Shown here in pieces: positions 61,101 through 64,000 of a stretch of 64,000 bases of DNA. The position numbers were made by a program, and so were the translations under genes. Every line of letters starts with the position of its first letter. The stretch's first letter is position 1. Below the pieces are notes generated by a model. That model searched no databases, had not been told where the DNA came from, and was given only the letters and a program-made list of their open reading frames with translations. The DNA comes from Bradyrhizobium zhanjiangense (GTDB taxonomy: Bacteria; Pseudomonadota; Alphaproteobacteria; Rhizobiales; Xanthobacteraceae): the NCBI RefSeq assembly GCF_004114935.1, contig NZ_CP022221.1, forward strand, positions 6,903,001 to 6,967,000, given 5' to 3'.

Positions 61101-62537
61101 ATGCAAGCCATCCTCAACGGCGAGAGCACGCTCATCATCACGATGATCGTCGCCTATATCGCCTTCACGTCCTGGCTCACGCTGAAACTGCGCAGCCGAA
61201 CCAGCGACCAGTTCATGACTGGCGCGCGCGCAATGCCGGCCGTCGTCGTCGGCGTGCTGATGATGTCCGAATTCGTTGGCGCCAAGTCGACCGTCGGCAC
61301 GGCGCAGGAGGCGTTCCAGTCGGGCATCGCGGCAGGCTGGGCCGTGCTCGGCGCCTCGATCGGCTTCTTGCTGTTCGGGCTGTTGATGGTGAAGAAGCTC
61401 TACAATTCCGGCGAATACACCATCTCGGCCGCGATTGCGCAGAAATACGGCAAGTCGACCATGCTCACGGTATCGGTGATCATGATCTACGCCCTGCTGC
61501 TGGTGAATGTCGGCAACTACGTCAGCGGGGCGGCCGCGATCGCCACCGCGCTGCATGTCAGCCTGCCTGTCGCGATGTGCGTCATCGCCGTCGTGAGCAC
61601 CTTCTACTACGTGTTCGGCGGCTTGAAGGGCGTCGCCTGGGTGACGATCCTGCACAGCGCCATCAAGGTCGTCGGCATCCTCATCATCTTTGCGGTGGCG
61701 ATGTCGCTGACCGGCGGGATTGCGCCGATGCGGGCCAAGCTGCCGGTGTACTATTTCAGCTGGGACGGCAAGATCGGCTTTGCGACCATCTTCGCCTGGA
61801 CCTTCGGCACGGTCGGCGCGATCTTTTCGACGCAGTTCATTGTCCAGGCGATCTCCTCGACGCCGAGCGCCGACGACGCCCGCAAGGCGACCTTCTATGC
61901 CGCCGCGTTCTGCCTGCCGCTCGGCATCCTTCTCGCACTGATCGGGGTCGCCGCGAAATTCCTCTATCCTGATATGAACAGCCTCTACGCCCTGCCGGTG
62001 TTCCTCGAGAAGATGCCGCCGCTGGCCTCGGCCTTCGTGACCACCTCGCTCGTCGCCTCGATCTTCGTCAGCGTCTGCACGGTGGCGCTCGCGATCGCCT
62101 CGCTCGTGGTGCGCGACTTCTACGTTCCCTACTGGAAGCCGACGCCGGAGCGCGAGCTGAAGATGACCCGCGTGTTCTCGGTGCTGATCGGCATCGTGCC
62201 GCTGGTCTTCGTCTTCTTCGTTCCGGAGATCCTCAAGCTGTCGTTCTTCACGCGCGCACTGCGGCTGTCGATCACGATGGTGGCGATGATGGGCTTCTAT
62301 CTGCCGCTGTTTGCCAGCAACCGCGGCGCCACGGCCGGGTTGATCGGCGCGGCGGTGTCAACCACGGTCTGGTACCTGCTGGGCAATCCGTTCGGCATCG
62401 ACAACATGTACGTCGCCGCCGTGACGCCGTTGATCGTGATGGCGATCGAGCGCCTGGTGCTGGGCCGCTCGCCCACCGCCCCGGCGACGCCGCAGGCGGC
62501 GCAACCAAACGCCCTGTTGGAAAGGACTTCGACATGA
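61101..62537 (+). CDS. Sodium:solute symporter (SSS family)
   Basis: A 478-residue inner-membrane sodium-coupled transporter with about thirteen helices. Family segments: DQFMTGARAMPAVVVGVLMM then SEFVGAKSTVGTAQEAF, YYVFGGLKGVAWVTILHSAI and TTSLVASIFVSVCTVALAIA. GAGGAAA lies about ten bases before the ATG. Its stop overlaps the start of the BNR protein gene (ATGA), so the two are coupled. The context (sialidase-like protein plus SDR) suggests uptake of a sugar acid or similar, which is inference. Confidence 0.9.
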   Translation: MQAILNGESTLIITMIVAYIAFTSWLTLKLRSRTSDQFMTGARAMPAVVVGVLMMSEFVGAKSTVGTAQEAFQSGIAAGWAVLGASIGFLLFGLLMVKKLYNSGEYTISAAIAQKYGKSTMLTVSVIMIYALLLVNVGNYVSGAAAIATALHVSLPVAMCVIAVVSTFYYVFGGLKGVAWVTILHSAIKVVGILIIFAVAMSLTGGIAPMRAKLPVYYFSWDGKIGFATIFAWTFGTVGAIFSTQFIVQAISSTPSADDARKATFYAAAFCLPLGILLALIGVAAKFLYPDMNSLYALPVFLEKMPPLASAFVTTSLVASIFVSVCTVALAIASLVVRDFYVPYWKPTPERELKMTRVFSVLIGIVPLVFVFFVPEILKLSFFTRALRLSITMVAMMGFYLPLFASNRGATAGLIGAAVSTTVWYLLGNPFGIDNMYVAAVTPLIVMAIERLVLGRSPTAPATPQAAQPNALLERTST

Positions 62538-63727
62538 TCGCCGACATGGAGATCGTCGCCGATGGGGTCGTCCGCCCGGTGGCCGATGATCCCGAGCGGT
62601 TCGACGCCTTCATTCCCTCGCCTTGCGTGCAGAACCACGCCGCCAATCTTATGCCGCTCGCGGGCGGCGATCTGGCTTGCGTCTGGTTCGGCGGCACGCA
62701 GGAGGGCATGTCGGATATCTCCATCTACTTTTCACGCCTCCCCCGTGGCGCGACACAGTGGTCGCCGGCCGAAAAGCTCTCCGATGACAAGGGACGTTCG
62801 GAGCAGAACCCGGTGCTGTTTCCCGCTCCCGACGGCACGCTGTGGCTGATGTGGACGGCTCAGCTCGCCGGAAACCAGGACACCGCGCTGATCCGCCGCC
62901 GTCTCTCGCGTGACAATGGCAAGAGCTGGGGCCCGATCGAGACGCTGTTCCCGGAGCAGCGCGGCCGCGGCACCTTCATCCGCCAGCCGGTCGTCGTGCT
63001 CGACAATAGCGACTGGCTACTGCCCGTGTTCTATTGCCACAGCACGCCAGGCCGGAAATGGAACGGCGACGAGGACACCAGCGCGGTGAAGATCTCGTCG
63101 GACGCCGGCGCGACCTGGCGGGATGTCGACGTCCCCGGCAGCCGCGGCTGCGTGCATATGTGCATCGCGCGCCTCGACGACGGCTCGCTGCTCGCGCTGT
63201 ATCGCAGCCGCTGGGCCGACAACATCTATCAGAGCAGGTCCGCGGATCACGGCCGCACCTGGTCAGCGCCGGTTGCGACCGCGCTTCCCAACAACAACGC
63301 ATCTATCCAGTTTACGCGGCTCGTGAACGGCCATCTCGCACTCGTGTTCAACGACTCGAGCGCCAATGACGCAACCGGGCGTCGGCTCTCGCTCTATGAC
63401 GAAATCGAAGATGATCTGCCACCGGTTCTTGCCGCCGACGGCAGCACGGCGAACGGTCGCACCGCATTCTGGGGCGCGCCGCGGGCACCGATGACGCTGG
63501 CGGTCTCGGCCGACGGTGGACGGAGCTGGACCAGGCGCAACGTCGAGACCGGCGACGGCTATTGCATGACCAACAATTCGCGCGAGCAAAGCAATCGCGA
63601 GCTATCCTACCCGACCGTCAAGCAGACCGCCGACGGCGCGCTCCACATGGCGTTCACCTTCCACCGCCGCGCCATCAAATATGTGCGCGTGACCGAACCA
63701 TGGGTGACGCGCGCCGCCCAGGGCTGA
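62534..63727 (+). CDS. Sialidase-like BNR-repeat protein
   Basis: A 397-residue six-bladed propeller of the sialidase superfamily. Four Asp-box motifs are visible: SRDNGKSWG, SSDAGATWR, SADHGRTWS and SADGGRSWT. The N-terminal CVQNHAANLMPLAGGDLACV then WFGGTQEG stretch and FIRQPVVVLDNSDWLLPVFY are typical of the intracellular exo-sialidase-like group in proteobacteria. There is no signal peptide, so it acts in the cytoplasm, perhaps on an imported glycoside. Coupled to the symporter by ATGA overlap. True sialidase activity is not established. Confidence 0.85.
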   Translation: MIADMEIVADGVVRPVADDPERFDAFIPSPCVQNHAANLMPLAGGDLACVWFGGTQEGMSDISIYFSRLPRGATQWSPAEKLSDDKGRSEQNPVLFPAPDGTLWLMWTAQLAGNQDTALIRRRLSRDNGKSWGPIETLFPEQRGRGTFIRQPVVVLDNSDWLLPVFYCHSTPGRKWNGDEDTSAVKISSDAGATWRDVDVPGSRGCVHMCIARLDDGSLLALYRSRWADNIYQSRSADHGRTWSAPVATALPNNNASIQFTRLVNGHLALVFNDSSANDATGRRLSLYDEIEDDLPPVLAADGSTANGRTAFWGAPRAPMTLAVSADGGRSWTRRNVETGDGYCMTNNSREQSNRELSYPTVKQTADGALHMAFTFHRRAIKYVRVTEPWVTRAAQG

Positions 63728-63737
63728 GATGGTGCAC

Positions 63738-64000
63738 ATGAGGCCTCACGCCCTCGTCACCGGCGCCAGCTCGGGGATCGGCGCTGCGATCGTCGAGCGG
63801 CTGCTGCGCGACGGTTGGCGCGTCACCGGGATCAGCCGGCGGGCCGGACTGTTCGAGCATCCGGCCTTCGATCATGTGTCGCTCGACTTTGCCGACGTCG
63901 GGGCCATCGCGGACGCCGTCGCGGGCATCGCGCCGACCGCACTGGTTCATGCCGCCGGCATGCTGAGGGTCGGTCACCTCGGATCGCTCGACCACGAGGC
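63738..64000 (+). CDS. Short-chain dehydrogenase, 3' end outside window
   Basis: The first 87 residues of an SDR: RPHALVTGASSGIGAAIVER with the TGxxxGIG nucleotide motif, then LRDGWRVTGISRRAGL and the LVHAAGML segment (an NNAG equivalent, HAAG). The ATG at 63738 is chosen; an ATG at 63729, two bases after the upstream stop, is also possible. It is in one operon with the symporter and the BNR protein. Confidence 0.85.
   Translation, partial: MRPHALVTGASSGIGAAIVERLLRDGWRVTGISRRAGLFEHPAFDHVSLDFADVGAIADAVAGIAPTALVHAAGMLRVGHLGSLDHE

Overview
The window looks like a chromosomal segment of a high-GC alphaproteobacterium, most likely Bradyrhizobium or a close relative in the Nitrobacteraceae. This is inferred from the codon use, from several dispersed palindromic repeats I associate with that group, and from the gene mix (TRAP, TAXI and Bug binding proteins, a sox cluster, an isoquinoline-oxidoreductase-type molybdoenzyme, cytochrome bo oxidase, an avidin-like protein). 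Nothing looks like a prophage, plasmid origin, insertion sequence, CRISPR array, rRNA or tRNA. The window opens inside an alkyl sulfatase gene and closes inside a short-chain dehydrogenase gene.

Layout. 1-4064: alkyl sulfatase and a C4-dicarboxylate-type TRAP transporter (dctP plus a fused dctQM). 4263-5920: divergent trans-aconitate methyltransferase and a short-chain dehydrogenase that lacks its catalytic tyrosine. 6240-10245: a four-gene minus-strand module of unknown role (membrane coiled-coil protein, orphan TAXI binding protein, TagO/VasI-like protein, DsrE-like protein), followed by an AT-rich patch, a decayed oxidoreductase fragment and a dispersed repeat. 11210-14219: 14-TM efflux pump and a B12/radical-SAM enzyme. 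14559-17206: two-subunit molybdenum hydroxylase ending in a clear terminator. 17261-20738: sulfur-oxidation genes (flavocytochrome c flavoprotein, soxX, soxY, soxZ, soxA) without soxB or soxCD in view. 20766-26425: cysteine hydrolase, hotdog-fold protein and a large indolepyruvate-ferredoxin-oxidoreductase-type enzyme. 26715-31864: flavoproteins (one GMC with a small subunit) and an HtrA-like protease. 32063-36921: secreted nuclease, a possible small RNA, and the cyoABCD quinol oxidase operon. 37175-44997: dehydrogenases, urate hydroxylase PuuD, a VOC protein, cell-wall enzymes (L,D-transpeptidase, lytic transglycosylase) and a NUDIX hydrolase. 45241-49625: Bug binding protein, two small unknown genes, a CYTH-CHAD protein and a divergent avidin. 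49706-54166: PQQ/cytochrome dehydrogenase, three small genes and a second orphan TAXI protein. 54405-60864: MFS transporter, two M20 peptidases, an enolase-superfamily enzyme and a DUF72 protein. 61101-64000: Na+/solute symporter, sialidase-like BNR protein and a short-chain dehydrogenase.

Respiratory and periplasmic redox chemistry dominates: Sox proteins, flavocytochrome c, IorAB, PVADH-like, sorbosone-dehydrogenase-like, GMC and PuuD can all feed electrons to quinone or cytochrome c, and the Cyo operon offers a terminal quinol oxidase. At least eight copies of a two-armed GC-rich palindrome (120-175 bp) sit between genes, and two copies of another repeat of about 130 bp (10940 and 46364) may be transcribed. 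The best candidates for something undescribed are the 6240-10245 module, the signal-less avidin at 49233, the SoxY with an altered carrier terminus, and the hairpin-rich RNA candidate before 33060.
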